A DNA stretch of 64,000 nucleotides. It comes from Ligula intestinalis. Its lineage: Eukaryota > Platyhelminthes > Cestoda > Diphyllobothriidea > Diphyllobothriidae. Positions within the stretch are counted from its first letter, which is position 1. Every line of letters begins with the position of its first letter. A program made the translations under genes and the position numbers. Positions 11,536 to 24,000 of this stretch are shown piece by piece. A model generated the notes under the pieces. It worked only from the letters and a program-made list of their open reading frames with translations. It did no database searches and had not been told where the DNA came from. The stretch is taken from contig JAYGXS010000004.1 in the NCBI GenBank assembly GCA_036362985.1, positions 34,985,548-35,049,547 on the forward strand, in the 5' to 3' direction.

Positions 11536-12447
11536 GTCTTCCTGGGACTCGGATGTTCGCTTGCATTGGCAAAGATACGTTTTGACCATAATGCATTTAT
11601 AAATCCTTCCGCCTCTTATAGGTTCGTTATCTTCGCAAGTGTATGGGCTCAATGATTTGTTGAAAATATATATTCGCCGAATCGAATCTTCACATTTAAC
11701 ACATAAATAGTCCCAGAACCTTCATTGTCTTTGAGCGCAAGTTGTTTTAACGAATATTTCTGGACGGGCAGAATGCAATTAATGAAAGGGGGTTATTCTT
11801 TCACTTAAATACTTTGGAATGAACAAAGTTGTCTTGAACACTGTTAGACAGATTTAGCCAAATGCCCTCTGAAGATGGACTCCTGTAAGAGTTTGTTAAC
11901 TCATAATAATAAATCAACTGTTCTGGTGCTCGACGCGCCTTCTTCCTCGTCCAATAGCACAGTCGACATTAAAACTAATTGATCATACAAGTCATTAGCT
12001 TCCATTAAAATCAGGCACATAAAGACAAAACAGGAACACCGAGGAAGGAGACTCAATTACTTTCAATACAAATTCAATCCCTTTGTTGGCTAGCTTCAAA
12101 GGAACCGTGAATACAGCAGTATTAAGAGCATCAACAATTTTCCTTTGTTCAGTTAACACCTACATCCCTATTCTACAAGTGGCACCAGGTCTCTGATAAT
12201 CTGTCACTAAACTTCACGCTCCTCCAATGTCAATAGCTATGCTACCAAGTCCACAAAACTCGCCTTTCCAAGTCACTTTGGCAAACGGCCACTTGGTCTT
12301 CAACCGCAGCCATACGGATCAACGACTATCAACGATACTTATTTCACTTGCACTGATCCGTGTATATATGGTTTTACGCAGTGAAAAGCTAGCTACTTCA
12401 ACAACTTGGCCGGGGCCTGGAGACGTCGATTCCCTCAAACTTATAAG

Positions 12448-12759
12448 CTAAGACCTAATTATACCTTCGGTGAAGAGGACTGTATCAATAAAAGGCATCG
12501 GACCGTTTTCATAAATGGGAAGAAAGCCGGATTTAGTTGTCATGATGAAACAGAAGAACTGAGGGAGATTGTCAGCCTTATCATTGACCCCTGAGATTGT
12601 TGCACTTTCAAAAGTTCCCAATAGGGGAATAAGAATTTTGTTCCGCGTGCTCCGCTTTATGTAACTGTCAAGGGCTTCGGGATTAACCTTGACATGGTTA
12701 AGCAGATGCTTTTCGAAAATCTTTTGATTTCTGATGAGGAGATATTTTATCCGGCTCAT
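12448..12759 (-). other. Open frame of 103 codons, no family recognised
   Basis: A minus-strand frame rich in Lys/Asn/Ile at its start and ending in an MPFIDTVLFTEG-like stretch. It lies at the right end of duplicated unit 1. The matching part of unit 2 falls in the sequence gap, so conservation cannot be used as a test. No motif, splice context or homology was recognised. It may be chance. Confidence 0.15.
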
Positions 12760-13169
12760 CAGTGTGTCCCTCAGCGTTCCCTAAGTGCCTTCGTGGTACA
12801 TCCGGTCGCATATTTTTGCTTTTCGCTAACTTAATGTAGAACAAACTATAGTACTTTGTCGGATCTCTTGTGCCTGTGTTAAGCGGTGACAGAAGACCAC
12901 AGAAAAACATATCTGAGTACTTAATTTTATCCGTGTTTAAAGTTTTTTTACTTCTGTAGCCCCCTATATACTATTGGCTTCCTCTTGGCAGTTCAATTTA
13001 TATTAAGCACTTATCCCGCTGTGGCTGAAAGACATCAGCCTACATGTACATAGCAACCTTCAGTCTACGACAACAAACCTTGAAAAAGACTGATAACCTT
13101 CATATTTACGATCTATTTCTAAGTAAATCAATAATTAATCAGAGCTGGGGATTAACTTTACAGCGAATA

Positions 13170-16100
13170 AACTCAACGCCCCGAAAAACAAACACCCAGA
13201 ACTATTTCACTGTGCGGTACACTCATGAACTTAAACCGGTTCACAAAGATGTCCTCATAATTAATGCGAAATCAATATGATGAATAATTTTGGTTTTCCA
13301 TAGAGGGAGCTTTTGGGTCAAGGTTTTGCATGCTGCACTATAGAATGAGGCATTTAGTTGCATGATCTTCGAAAAGCTGCACAAGTTCACATATGTATTT
13401 TCAATTTGCTTCCTTAATTATCTCTTGGTTAAGGAACTGAAAAGTTTGTTGTTGTAGTTGACCAATAAACTGTGTTTGGCCTACCAGGATGTATTTATCT
13501 GTGCTGCCTGGTATGGCTCACGTGATTGCTTACTGTTTGGGGGTGATTAAACCTCACGTTATGGTTATGCCAATAATTGAAGCTCTCTGTTACTTAACAG
13601 ACATAAGTAACTATCGAACACCTCAACTTATGCATTTAACCCTGAACTGCAACACAGCGAGGTGTAGCCCACGAGTATCGAATGGCTGGAAACTCTACGC
13701 AGTATTCGCAAGTGCGTGCAAGGTTGAAGTAAACAGTTGTTTATTTAATCTGTGTAAATCGGTAATTCCCTCATATTGCCGACCGTGAACTCGGAATTCA
13801 GTACAGCAACTAAGACTTTGGTTGTGCTCCACTCTTCCTCCAAATATTGTCAAAAGACCTCAAGGAGATTTTAAAAAGTATGCCTAAGAGAACTCTGTTT
13901 ACTCAAAAACTTTTAAAGGACGCTTCCGACAGTTATACCGGCGCGTTTGCGAGGAGCTTTTGGAGCTTACTAAATTTTACAGGTCCCTTGGGCATGCTCA
14001 CCTGCTAAATGGGAAGCTATTAAGTTATTTTAATGGCCAATTTCAGTAAACGGGATCAGTCGCGTTTCCGGTGCATTTACTTTGAGTAAAAATTTAAAAA
14101 ATGAGAGAAACGTAGACAGACGTTAGTACATGTTGACTCTCCTGCTCATAAATTGCAGCTGTTTATTCTATCTTTAAAAGAGGGTCGTTGATCCACAGAT
14201 TAATTGAGGAAACAATCACAGTATTCATTATTTGTAGAAATCTAGCACCTAGCAACTGCTGTATCAAAATTAAGTTTAACTATAGAATATAATCTGTGAT
14301 GCGTTAATGCGTAATTAACATCACAGCAGGTATTCACATGGATAATTCCTCTGGTATTTCTGCCACATATTTCAGGAAAACGAAAAAATCTACTGGGACT
14401 CGGGTTACCTTTTTTTAAGTCAGCAAGTACCACCGCGTGGCAAGGGGACGTAAGGATTTACAACATTTAATATCTTTGACACCTGAACTACTACTCCAAA
14501 TTACAGAAATCGACTTAATATGTCACTTTTGCCTTCCTCAGAATTTGGATCATTACCTAGTATAAGGCCCTACATGATAACTATTAAGACGAATTTTTTT
14601 ATTTCCAGTTGGTTAGGTAAAATAAGGAGAAGGCTCAATGTTCGTTGACAGGAGAAGACTTAGTTGGTTTAAGAAAAGTCAGGAGGCAATAAGAACGGAG
14701 ATGAAGCTTAGATCTATGTAACGAAACTTTTATGTAAGAATTTTCCCCTCACAGTACGGTACCTCTATGGGGGAAATTAATATATACAATTAATTGATTA
14801 TCTGATAAAACTTCATGAATTAAGCATAACAGCAAAGGAACAAATCGTCTAGAAAAGATGGCATGTTGCAATTTATGAATGAATTCAACTTTCTTTAGGA
14901 ATAATAGCCGTTTTAGAAAAGCCAGACGTTCCGAAAGAGTGAAAAATAAGCTGAACTAAGTAAAATTGACTTGCAAATAAGTCAGTGCAAATGCAATTGC
15001 ATTAAAAAGCATTTTTTTTATTCTTCGGAAACATGGTTTCATATAATGTGCATTGTTAAATACGGCCGTTACCAAGCAGTCAAGAGTTTGAGTATGTATT
15101 AAAGCATACTTTTAAGGGAGTTGCGCGTTCTTTCTTTCGTGTGTACGTTGTTCGAGGTACTTTGGACTAAGGCAACCCGATTCGGATGTCTTAGGAATAA
15201 TATATTTCATAAACCAACATGCAGAGGAATCTGTCATCATCTCAGACATTTTAATGAGATTTTCAGGCACAATCGTACATGTACCATGTTGTGTGAACTG
15301 AAGAAATTTCATGTACACTGTGACAGAGAAAAGTGACGGCATATCACGAGTGTTGATGCGTAAGCTTGTCACGGTCCCAGTTATCGGTTTGGTAAAAAAA
15401 ACTCTAGCTGCAAAAGTATATAACTTGATTTTATCGCACTTATCGTTGCAAATGTGAAACTCTAAACTCTGTACACCGAATCTGCCTTTATTTCTCAGAA
15501 GACATGCGATTTTCCATACTTCCATTCACTTGATTTTCAAGAACTCAAAATACATTTTTATGTTCTCTCACAGGATGTATTTGAACTTGTTGGCTTGTAT
15601 TTATTATCATTCATAGCACAACCCGCACAATTTAGAAGTTTTTTTACTGCAGCCTTTTAAAATTTGGGAATTGTCTGGATAACAAGCAATGTTGGATTTC
15701 AACAAATTCTAATCATGTTCCCCTTCCTTAAATTGCTTTGGACTAAATTAGTTTTAGTAGGCAGCGACTTCCCTGTCCAATCAATATCCAAAGATGAACA
15801 TGTCACTGTTATGTCAAACTGCCCATTATAGTTAAATTTTCGCCTTTTATGCGCTTGGCAAACTATTGTACAACACAGTAAATGCAGCTGCCTTCACCGC
15901 GACAAAAAGACGTTCCACTCTTTAGTATGAGCGAGAAATTTGAACTTTCAGTGCGCAAAACCGAAAGGTGTTAAGCATTTTCATTTCAACTGTGTTTGAA
16001 GAACTCTTAAATTAAGGACAACGGATCTGGCCTTCTATACACCGACCTGCGATGAACCTTGATAATGTCAAAGCATATTGAGCATGATTGAGCGGTGATC

Positions 16101-17152
16101 TTCTTATGAATTGTCTTTTAATAGTTTTGTCTGGCCGACGCTGACATCAGGTGTGATCGCGCGTCGTTTCACCCCGTGATGACAGTTCTTCTCTCCGCGC
16201 ACTTAGCAGCGATCTTTACTCCGCATACTGGACCTATGAACATTGCCTGCAATCTATCCTACATCCCCACTCCCCCAGTCCCAGTGACCTCAGCTTGCCG
16301 ATCCTGCCATGCGGGTGGCGTTAGAACGATAAGTATTGACCGTGAGACATTTATAAACTCTGCCTAACTCTCATATTCTCATTATCTACGCAATTGTATG
16401 AGCCCGATGATGAATTACTGAAATAATATATTTGCCGAATAGAATTTTCAGGTCTAATATTAGCAAAGCTTACAGGGCCGTTGCCCCAGGGTGTTTCAGC
16501 GAACATTTCCAACAGGGCAAGCGTACTTAATGTTAGAAGGATAGAAGGGCTTCAATTAAATACTTTTTGATCAACAAAAAGGTCCAGGACACTCTTAGAC
16601 AGATTTAATCGGCAGAATGATCTGCAGCAAAATAAACTGGAAATGCAAACCATAAAGCAACCAAAGAAACCAGCGGAAGGCAAAAAAGGACAAGGCAGGA
16701 TAACTAAGGAGGAAAACTTAATTTCCATGAAAATAAATTCCTTGGCTACTTCTGTATCAACCGAGAGAGCGGTAGTACTAAGAGCGTCAAACATTTGCCC
16801 ACTGGTTAAATAACGTATATTTTCCCATCTTACAACTGACACTACGTCTCTCGCAAGCTCTGATAGTGAAAATCACGTTACTCCAACCCCAGTATCTATG
16901 CTACCCAGCTCACAAAACTCGTCTTTTCCAAGCACTTTGTCATACGGCTGTTTGATCTTCAACATGAAATAATTCCAAGACAACGCAAATTAGCGACTGT
17001 AAAAAAATTCTTATTTCACCTGCACTGAGCCGTGCATTTCTGTGGTTTTATATCTTGACATCTTCCTTTCGTTCGACGTTCGCCTAAGTCGCTTTCAACA
17101 ACGGTGGTTTTCTATATAAAACTATAACTTAATAATTCCATAAGCGCTGTTG
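13170..17152 (+). repeat. Direct duplicated unit, copy 2 (empty-site copy)
   Basis: Homologous to 5830-12470 and cut off by the gap at 17153. It lacks the Penelope hairpin. Here the flank reads AAGTATTGACCGTGAGACATTTATAAA (16331-16357) without interruption. In copy 1 the two halves of this flank (TCAGTATTGA and TTTTGACCATAATGCATTTATAAA) are 1.9 kb apart. A 137-codon minus-strand frame at 15112-15525 falls in this unit. Its counterpart in copy 1 (about 8690-8820) has stops, so it is probably not a gene. Confidence 0.8.
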
Positions 17153-17252
17153 NNNNNNNNNNNNNNNNNNNNNNNNNNNNNNNNNNNNNNNNNNNNNNNN
17201 NNNNNNNNNNNNNNNNNNNNNNNNNNNNNNNNNNNNNNNNNNNNNNNNNNNN
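17153..17252. other. Assembly gap of exactly 100 N
   Basis: A run of 100 unknown bases, a length usually used for gaps of unknown size. The order of the flanks is therefore a scaffolding claim. The left flank is duplicated unit 2 and the right flank is a Penelope B element, both repetitive. Confidence 0.98.
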
Positions 17253-18165
17253 CTTCAAACGTAATTAAGTACGATGTTTGACGCAAAGGGCGAAAAGGAT
17301 CTGCTCGAATGATAGCATAGAAGAGGAGCTAAGGATTTTTGAATGTGTATTTCGACAAAATGGGTACCCCAGTCAATTTATCGCTAAGCACATGGCTGAA
17401 AGGCCACCAAAACCTGCTAACAGCAGAGAAGAAGCGAATATTTATCAGGGTCCCATTTCAAGAGGATGGACCAAGCAAACTTCTAAGGAGGCGCCTGAGT
17501 CAAGCTGCAGAAACCACCTTCCCAGCAGCCAACGCCCACGAACTCTTCTCGACCGCTCCCATCCTATACGGAGAGATCAAGGACAAACCGCCAGCCCAGA
17601 CCACATCAATGTGCATTTATTCATTTACCTGTTCCTGTGGGGTGGAATACATTGGTCACACGAGTCGGCGTTTGTCCAAAAGAGCCCGAGAACACATCCC
17701 AGCATGGTTAGGAAAGGGTCAACTAAAGGGTGTTAACAGTTCCATTCTAGTGCATCTGGTATACTCTGACCATCGCGTGTATGCCAAAGAGGCCTTCCGA
17801 GTTATCTACAAGTTACCTTCAAGCTACTCAAAATTTATTGAACAGCGTCTCTTGGCTACGGCAGAAGCGGCCGCAATCAGGCTACGCGGACCCATCCTTT
17901 GCGCCCAAAAGAATTTCGTCGCGGCACCACAGTTACCATGGTCAAAAGCTGCTAATCCAACAGCCAGCGGCTTAACACCTCAACCGACTAGCAGCTCCCC
18001 CTAATGCGGATCAAATGTTGACCCCGTTTTGACCCCCCCATTCCCCTCCCCTGACAACCGTCCTTCCTTTTTTCTATTAACCCGCATAGTCCATTTACTA
18101 AATTACCCTATAAATGTAAAGGCCTGATGAGAATTATCGAAAACAAACGTATGTTCGCCAATTTG
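17253..18165 (+). mobile_element. Penelope-like family B, 3' half
   Basis: It begins at the gap and runs through the RT thumb, linker, GIY-YIG nuclease, C-rich 3'UTR (about 18030-18060) and the terminal block CCTGATGAGAATTATCGAAA (18123-18142), which is shared with 24107-24130 and 25625-25650. The left part may lie in the gap. Confidence 0.85.
17278..18004 (+). pseudogene. Penelope-like family B RT tail and GIY-YIG endonuclease
   Basis: The first frame (17278-17440) gives the RT end (ECVFRQNGYPSQFI). A one-base shift moves to the frame covering 17339-18004, which holds the linker (IFIRVPFQEDGPSKLLRRRL) and the nuclease: MCIYSFTCSCGVEYIGHTSR, with CSC and the Y-I-G-x-T core intact, then RLSKRAREHIPAWL and the C-terminal AAAIRLRGPILCAQKNF. 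Apart from the frameshift and missing RT this is the most complete family B nuclease in the window. Its sequence is clearly distinct from family A. Confidence 0.85.
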
Positions 18166-20700
18166 TCTTTTGTATTTTTCAATGGGAATTTTCGCAAATT
18201 TAATGTATATGCTGTTATCTGTAATTCAACTCAACCAGCTTAAGGTAAAGCAATGTGTCTTTCCCTACTGGAGCTTCCCTTAACCTCATAAAAAAACAAA
18301 CCGTTAACGTACGGTTGGTATTCTTAGTTGTATTGTTAAATTTTTAGACCCTACGTCTACACAGCCAAACCAGGTAAGTCATGTTCGTGGTGAGCAGTAA
18401 ATTCGTTATTGCAAACACAGAGTATAAATATACACTGTATTTTGCTCGAGTTAGTTGTTTAATGAAGCAGAAAGGTTAAGGTACCAACTCAGGAGCAACC
18501 TTACAACTTACATTTGCCTTACTTATCAAACGGTGGCGTTAAGATCTGCAGTAGATCCCCTTCTTAATCATATTTCAAACGCAATTCTGAAAGTGCGTTT
18601 TCGGTTGGGCAGAATAAGTGCCCAATGCAACTTTGTCTTCGGAAGCTTTTCGTTTTTATAACGTCATATATTGCAACAGCTTAAATACGATAAAGGAACG
18701 TCATTGTGTACTATTTTAGTAACCTTGTGTTTGATAATTTTATTTTCAATTAGCAAACTCACAAAACCGAATTGAAGGGTTAAAGACACTTGCCTGCTCA
18801 CCTTTTTTAAACCGCACATGATTTACGTTGACTGTATAATCCAATGCCGTCAATATTTTTGAATATTTTTCAAACGTACAAAAATATCGACGGAACAGGC
18901 CTAGCAGAAACATTTCGCACTTCGCCCAGAGAAACTAAAGACAGGTGACAAAGTGAAGATATTTAGTCATCTGCTTTAGCATAACAGCAGTGGGATCAAC
19001 ATAATGGGTGGGAGCTTCGAGTTGGGTATTTTAAACCCTATAAAAAGAAACTTTTTGTTTAAGATTATAGCTTTATTGTTCAGTTGTCCTATGCGGTATG
19101 CAGAAAAACTTCTGTTTTTCTCATCTACGTCCGCTTAACTTTACGCCATAAACCTCCACATCCCTTTAAATGTTTTGCGTAAGTTGGTAACGTTTTATGC
19201 CTCCTGAAGTCAGGAAAATAGACGCTTTGCGGGCCTTGGCCCTAGTCTCACCACTTGCATGAATAAAACACATTAAATAACCTGCAAGGAGCCTTCGAAA
19301 TAATCTGTCATTATCAGCACACGATGCTGCAATTAGATAGCAAAGAATCAAAACTATGAAAGATGTTTTTTGTGTTTTTTCATAAAACTTTAAGGTTTGA
19401 TATTGCCTTCCAAAAGCAGTAGGACACATATGGAATTAAAAGTGAAGATAGCCACTATTAGTTGAAATTTGAATCATGCAGGTCCAAATCCATCACTCCT
19501 AATTAAAAGTTGCACTAACCTTTATTAATCGCTTGTCACTTGCATTTATTTAAATTGATCCGCATATGTGTGCATGTGTGGCATATGTAAATGCATGTTA
19601 ACAGTACTGTTTTGCTATTTCATGCAACTAGGGTACGGTTAGTTTCAAGCGCACTTCTCGGGCTACGAGGATAGCGTTTCGAAATATATATTCATGAAAT
19701 GTTTTGTATTTTTTCGACATTCTGTACCAAACTTTGTAGCATCAAAACACGCAGGAGTACAAAGTGAAACAAGTTTTCTCAAGAGGTCTCCTCAGACGCA
19801 GTACACATATCTTTTTCAGTCTAAAATATGTAAAACATAAATGTAGTCATATACGCCAAAAAAACCTAATAACTGCTACTAACTCCATATCTATAGAGAA
19901 GGTGACCAAATTCATGATCCATATTCGTGTTGGAAGTCTAGCGTGCAACTGATCCTGTGATTTTGACATGATCTGATGTACTGATGTTCTCAAGGGCATT
20001 CATGAAGAAAACTTAAGGAAAATAAACATACATTTGGCGAAAACAGAGGCTCCCGTAATTTAACGAAATTCTGTATGTTATATAATATTACAGGACAAAG
20101 GCCTCCTGCCAACACTCCTGAATTTAATTTTATCGAAAATATACATGCGATTATCATTTAAAACTGCAACAAGGCAAGGAAAGGCAGTTAAATGGAGTAA
20201 ATTTGGAGTTTTTGCCTGATTATTGTATATTACAAACCACCGCTGCCAAAGTAGTAGGCAGTTTGGCACTTTAGAGAACCATTAGGAAGGACGAATTACT
20301 TGTATTTTTATTTTTTTTGAATTATTTAATCCTCAATTGATAGCAGTGACCTTCAAATTTAAAGGTATTTTGCATTGAATTTCGAAAGCCCAAAGATAAC
20401 ATATTTCGCAAGTATTTTATGCAGAGTTGTCACGGGCGCCAATGACATTATAATGAACAAAAACATTTGCAAAGAATAATGCACCTCGTTAGTTTTCCAA
20501 CACGTTCAATTCATCATAAGTTTTTATCTTGAAATCGGTATTTCTCAAATTTGCTGCATTCCGGGCTGTGCTGAATATAATAACAAGTTACTTCTTTGTT
20601 TTTGAAAATAATAAAAAAACACAAAATGTACAAATGTAAATAAAGAGGCATAGCTTCCACATTATTAGGGTTCCACCATTATAAACGCAGGCATTTATCC
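18166..20700. other. AT-rich stretch with no gene recognised
   Basis: About 2.5 kb, AT-rich, with only short chance frames. No repeat shared with the rest of the window was found. Confidence 0.6.
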
Positions 20701-20706
20701 ACGTAA

Positions 20707-20910
20707 ATGCATAAGAGCAAAACCCATTTATCTGCGCATGTCTCAGACCTGTTAACTAACGATTCCCGACGGAATTCGAAGCGTCAGGAAAATAAAGTCC
20801 GTGGTCCAGTGATCGCATCTTCTTCTTCGGAACTGCTGCCTGGAACTCGTATATTCTCCTCTATTGGCAAACCCCACTGGCCAATAATGCACGAAAAGTA
20901 ACTGCATATA
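20707..20910 (+). mobile_element. Penelope-like family A 3' tail fragment
   Basis: It carries the family A tail block (GATTCCCGACGGAATTCGAA, then GCGTCAGGAAAATAAA) and the serine-rich end region that follows the nuclease in other copies, finishing near CTCTATTGGCAAA. No coding part of the nuclease remains. Confidence 0.65.
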
Positions 20911-21960
20911 TTAAAGAAGACTTTAAGTCATATTTAACCTTGCAAAACACGTTTGTGATAAGATGGCCAGTATCCGTTCAAATATGATGCACAGTAATTA
21001 ATCAAACCATATCATCTATTTTATTAGGATATATTGCAAGCACGCTGTTTTTATAATTCGGAATGCGCGACGGAAGAACGCCCAATGTTAGCACGGCGAG
21101 TCTATGAATCACGGATTTAGGATTATCATTAGGAGTGTGTTTGAACAATATTCATTAAGTGGAGAAGAAGCCGGTGCGATCGCTGCGACAAGAATTTAAC
21201 TTGTCTCACTTTTTGAAGTTGGTCGTGGACCCAGCCTCTCAGGCACTAGCAAATATTAAAAAAGTTATAGTATTGGGTTTGAAAGAAACAGGTAATTTCA
21301 ATCTTGATGAACTTATGTTTAGCCGTTTATACTAGGTTTCTTGATCCTTACCTACATTCGAGTTTTAAGATGCACACGTTCCTTAAAAATTCTCGTGTTG
21401 AAGGTTCACTATCGGATGCGGCACAATTAAGTGCTTCAGCGTACTCCTAAGTTTACTACCTGGTGTAAATTATGACGATGGTTCCCATTTGCAAAGTGGA
21501 ACTGGAATGGCAGGCTTTTTTGGTAATTATAGGTAAAAAGTACTGGGATTTCCATTCTCACCATTGAAACAAACATTTGCATATACATTTCTTCCTAAAC
21601 ACATTCAATAAATTGTTACGAGCCTCATTTGCAGTGTAAACGCCTTCAAAAGTAAGGCTATTTTCATCTACTGACAAAGATATTTATAGCCTGAGTCTCT
21701 TTTCGTTCTATGCACGCAGCGGCTAAAGCATCTGCTTGCGAAAATTTAATTCGAAGAGGCATTTCAAAGTACAAAACGTTTTGTTCAATTGTCTAATCGT
21801 TAAAAGGAACTTGTCTCTGTCTTTGGATTTTCAGCATTTGCACACAAATTTTGAGTCATTTCGAGATGATGGATAATGGTCAGTCACACGTTTAAATACT
21901 CAACCATTTTTATAGGGCCATTTTAGTGATTTATCATTTGAAAGTTGCAAAAATTCCCAT
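20911..21960. other. No gene recognised
   Basis: About 1 kb of AT-rich sequence between the family A tail and the family B element. No motif or repeat was recognised. Confidence 0.55.
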
Positions 21961-21962
21961 TA

Positions 21963-22201
21963 GATAATTTAAACTACAATTTTGGTGAGCGAACGCTTTC
22001 AGTAACTTCTCACGAGGCCAAAAAATTACCGAGGACGTTTAAATTTAAGAATCGATAGTTTGTCTTGCTTTACATGCAGGGTCCAATCAGAGCGCCGAAA
22101 TGTGCAGCCAGTTAGGTAGTCGTTGGCCATGCCAACTTGGGGCCTTGCATGAAATTCTTTTGTGCACATAAAACCGGTTTCCTCAATCGGATTGCGGTTG
22201 C
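21963..22201 (-). repeat. Inverted terminal arm of Penelope B, left
   Basis: Reverse complement of 23924-24165. It includes CAATCAGAGCG, TAAGAATCGATAGTTTGTCT and AGCGAACGCTTTCA blocks. Because it is the 3' end of the element turned around, the first residues of the open frame starting at 22162 are antisense element sequence, not true N-terminus. Confidence 0.85.
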
Positions 22202-23438
22202 GGTTCGAGACTCTCTACAATCAAGTTTATGACCTCAAGTTGATTTCCGCTGATAGTGTGCAACACTTTAAATCAACAATGGTGAATTGTAGTTACCATT
22301 ACTTGAACCGGACGCTAATAAATCGCGGAATACTGGCAAAAGCACACATAGCCATGTTAAAACAACTGAGAGCAAGCAAGGAGATATTGGTTACTAAACC
22401 AGACAAAGAAACAGGTGTCGTTCTAATGAAAAGATCGGACTACGTTACCAAGATGCAGACCATACTATCAGATCCGACAAAATTTAAGAAGGTAGAAAAA
22501 GAAAAAGATTGTACGGATGACGTAGAGGTACACCTGACCGGCTGCTTAAGAAGACTACACATGGCAGTATTTCTAAGTGACCGAGCCCTCGAAGATTTGC
22601 GACCAGTAGGCACGCACATTCCCCGTTTATATGGTTTATCTAATATCCACAAGAATAGGCTGCCATTTCGCCTGATTTTAGACATGAGAAACTTGCCGAA
22701 GTGGTTGGCAGAGAAACTCAAGCCCATACAGCAACAGCTGGCACGACATAGCTATCAAGATACGTTTCAATTTATCGATGGCATCAAGGACATGAACTAA
22801 AATGGCATGATGATGATCTCCCTTGACATCTCATCACTGTTAACAAACGTTCCAGTAACAGAAACAGTCGACTATATCTGCGACTTCGTAGTGGCACATC
22901 AAAAAGACGTAGGAATGCCATCTGACGTATTAAGGGATTTATTACTCAAATGCACATTAAATGTGCAATTCCTTTTTGACAACCAACTATACAGACAAAT
23001 AGATTGCGTCGCTATGGCTCGCCTCTCGGGCCTCTCTGGGCCAACATCTTCACGGGCAAACTGGAAAAATTGCAAATCAACAAGCAGCTCCATGAGTTAA
23101 AACACTATGGCCGATATGTCGATTATATCTTCGCCATCGCCCCAGCAGATACTGATGTAAATGCACTTCTACATACTGTTAATCAAGCACAGCCCTCCAT
23201 TAAATTCACCTTGGAGGTGATGACGGCAGGTTCGCTTTCTTTCTTGGATGTCCTCCTAATTCGAAGACCTGACGGTAGCATCCGAAGGAGCGTTTACCGA
23301 AAGAAAACCTGGTCCGGACAGTATACAAACTTTAACAATTTTGCACCTATCCAACAGAAGCGTAAATTAGTCCGCTGCTTAACGCAAAGAGCCAGAACTT
23401 ACTTCGAGAGAACAGATATCTGGACAGATTTATCATAA
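22162..23438 (+). pseudogene. Penelope-like reverse transcriptase, broken
   Basis: Three frame pieces. 22162-22800 gives the N-terminal RT region (ILVTKPDKETGVVLMKRSDY, then RLYGLSNIHKNRLPFRLILD and LAEKLKPIQQQL). An in-frame TAA at 22798 precedes 22807-23100 with palm motif A (SLDISSLLTNVP, Asp kept) and YRQIDCVAM. A one-base loss near 23016 moves to 23004-23438, with GSPLGPLWANIF, motif C as GRYVDYIFAI and SLSFLDVLLI. Motif C should read YxDD. The second catalytic Asp is Tyr here, so the enzyme would be inactive even without the breaks. Confidence 0.85.
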
Positions 23439-24000
23439 AGAATATGATTGAGAAAGGAACAAAGCCCACCACACCCACGGTGGAAAAGAAGACGCTATTC
23501 CTCAAAGTCCCTTTTCAAGGGGATTCAGCAAGCGAAATCTTAAGCAGACGCCTCAAGCAAGCCATAGCACAAACCTTCCCAGCAGCGAAAATTCCGGTGT
23601 AATTTTCAACCAACCCGATACTGCACGGTGAGGGTAAGGATAGGCTGCCAATTAAAACCACTTCTATGTGTATATACTCATTTACTTGCTCCTAAGGAGT
23701 TGGTTTTATCGGTCGCACGAGTAGGCGCTTATTTTAAAGAATACTGGAACACCTCTCGGCATGGCTAGCCAAAGGCGAGACCAAAAGCATAAACAGTTCT
23801 ATCCTTGCACACATAGTTGACACCGGACATTGTGTGGACCCAAGCGAAGACTTTAAGGTAATTTACAAGGTCCCACCAAACTATCCAAAGTCCCTGGGTC
23901 AACGTCTGCTGGCAACAGCAGAAGCAACCGCAATCCGATTAACGAAACCGGTTTTGTGTGCACAAAAGAATCTCGTGCAAGCCCTCAACTTGGCATGACC
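23439..24000 (+). pseudogene. Penelope-like family B nuclease, stop-interrupted
   Basis: Continues the element. The RT end (RFIIKNM) and linker (LFLKVPFQGDSASEILSRRL) lead into a GIY-YIG domain starting MCIYSFTCS. A TAA follows CS, where the second Cys of CSC would be. Then come GVGFIGRTSRR, another stop, and EHLSAWLAKG. The C-terminal ATAIRLTKPVLCAQKN is readable to a final stop at about 23998. It matches the intact-frame copy at 17339-18004 throughout. Confidence 0.8.

Larger units (their letters stand above)
5830..12470 (+). repeat. Direct duplicated unit, copy 1 (carries a Penelope insertion)
   Basis: This stretch is homologous, in the same order and orientation, to 13170-17152. Anchor blocks include CCCCGAAAAACA (5834 and 13179), GTTTTCCATAGAGG (5949 and 13294), CTTTTAAATGACG / CTTTTAAAGGACG (6564 and 13910), AAAGAGGGTCGTCGAT / AAAGAGGGTCGTTGAT (6813 and 14176), GACGCTGACGTCAGGT / GACGCTGACATCAGGT (9491 and 16138), and CACAAAACTCGCCTTTCCAAG / CACAAAACTCGTCTTTTCCAAG (12253 and 16910). 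The copies are well diverged. No intact gene was found in either. Copy 1 contains an extra 1.9 kb (about 9660-11582) that copy 2 lacks. Confidence 0.8.

Noticed and set aside
12227..12451. 74-codon plus-strand frame near the end of duplicated unit 1
   Set aside because: The homologous segment of unit 2 (about 16890-17110) does not keep the frame.
15112..15525. 137-codon minus-strand frame in duplicated unit 2
   Set aside because: The homologous part of unit 1 (about 8690-8820) has stops in the same frame, and no domain or splice signals are recognised.
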